A stretch of 14,016 nt of DNA from JBBSVE01 sp038233815 (GTDB taxonomy: Bacteria; Pseudomonadota; Alphaproteobacteria; Rhodobacterales; Rhodobacteraceae). The notes beneath the pieces are model-generated. The model saw only the letters and a program-made list of their open reading frames with translations, made no database searches and was not told the origin of the DNA. Below, in pieces: positions 13,891-14,016 of the stretch. Both the position numbers and the translations under genes were made by a program. How positions within the stretch are numbered: position 1 is the first letter of the stretch; each line of letters starts with the position of its first letter. Location: positions 1 through 14,016 of the forward strand of contig JBBSVE010000085.1 of assembly GCA_038233815.1 (NCBI GenBank). The letters run 5' to 3'.

Positions 13891-14016
13891 GTGCGCGCCC
13901 TCGTCCTTCATGGCCCGAAAGACCTGCGGCTCGAGGACCGCGACGCCCCCCCGCCCGCCGCGGGCGAGGTTCAGGTCACGGTGGCTGCCGGCGGGATCTG
14001 CGGATCCGACCTGCAC
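13891..14016 (+). CDS. idnD: Zinc-dependent alcohol dehydrogenase, L-idonate 5-dehydrogenase-like (5' end, partial)
   Basis: The first 42 codons run off the window. They start at GTG 13891, one base after the hydroxyacid dehydrogenase stop, with GAGG-like purines overlapping that stop, so the two genes are translationally linked. The N-terminus reads MRALVLHGPKDLRLEDR, then AGEVQVTVAAGGICGSDLH. The last stretch is the catalytic-zinc motif of medium-chain dehydrogenases, with C37 and H42 (GICGSDLH). The opening residues resemble L-idonate 5-dehydrogenase, which oxidises L-idonate to 5-keto-D-gluconate, the substrate of IdnO. Sorbitol or threonine dehydrogenase relatives share this motif, so the exact substrate needs the rest of the gene. 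Confidence 0.75.
   Translation, partial: MRALVLHGPKDLRLEDRDAPPPAAGEVQVTVAAGGICGSDLH

Noticed and set aside
1..14016. tRNA/rRNA genes, CRISPR arrays, insertion sequences, phage genes or a defence system
   Set aside because: I saw no tRNA-like cloverleaf, no spaced direct repeats, no transposase or integrase motifs and no terminal inverted repeats with target duplications; all open stretches are explained by the listed genes.

Overview
This is a GC-rich stretch of an alphaproteobacterial chromosome, most likely Rhodobacterales (Rhodobacter/Paracoccus/Roseobacter relatives). The reasons are the rpoZ - bifunctional (p)ppGpp synthetase/hydrolase - DUF2062 - acpS - lepB - rnc - era order, the alphaproteobacterial character of each product, and the strong GC bias at third codon positions. 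All assignments come from reading the translations; no database search was run.

Region A (1-5919, + strand) is a housekeeping block. It holds the 3' end of rpoZ, the single long RelA/SpoT homologue (rsh), a DUF2062 membrane protein, acpS, lepB, rnc and era. The genes are tightly packed: lepB/rnc and rnc/era overlap by 4 bp, with GTGA and ATGA junctions. They cover stringent response, ACP activation, secretion, RNA processing and ribosome assembly. Two genes I would expect from memory of related genomes, pdxJ before acpS and recO after era, are not in those positions.

Region B (5923-10916, - strand) reads leftward as one five-gene transcription unit. It contains a CUT1-type carbohydrate ABC ATPase (GTG start), a periplasmic solute-binding protein, two inner-membrane permeases, and finally a four-helix cytochrome b561-like membrane protein. 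A GC-rich hairpin lies between the binding-protein gene and the first permease gene.

Region C (10917-14016) starts with a divergent control region, then a LacI-family repressor that resembles the E. coli GntR/IdnR subgroup (+). An SDR very like gluconate 5-dehydrogenase (IdnO, -) follows, then a divergent D-2-hydroxyacid dehydrogenase (+) and the first 42 codons of a zinc alcohol dehydrogenase resembling L-idonate 5-dehydrogenase (IdnD, +), cut by the window end.

Read together, regions B and C look like a sugar-acid (ketoaldonate/idonate/gluconate) uptake and catabolic locus. The three dehydrogenases could connect 2-keto-L-gulonate to L-idonate, 5-keto-D-gluconate and D-gluconate. The repressor would act through GTTACC..GGTAAC-like operators, and I see candidates in both divergent promoter regions and one inside the 3' end of the repressor gene. 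The transported substrate, the repressor ligand and the role of the b561 protein are inferences. I found no RNA genes, insertion sequences, CRISPR arrays or attachment sites. There is no gene-free stretch longer than about 300 bases; the longest gap is about 120 bases.
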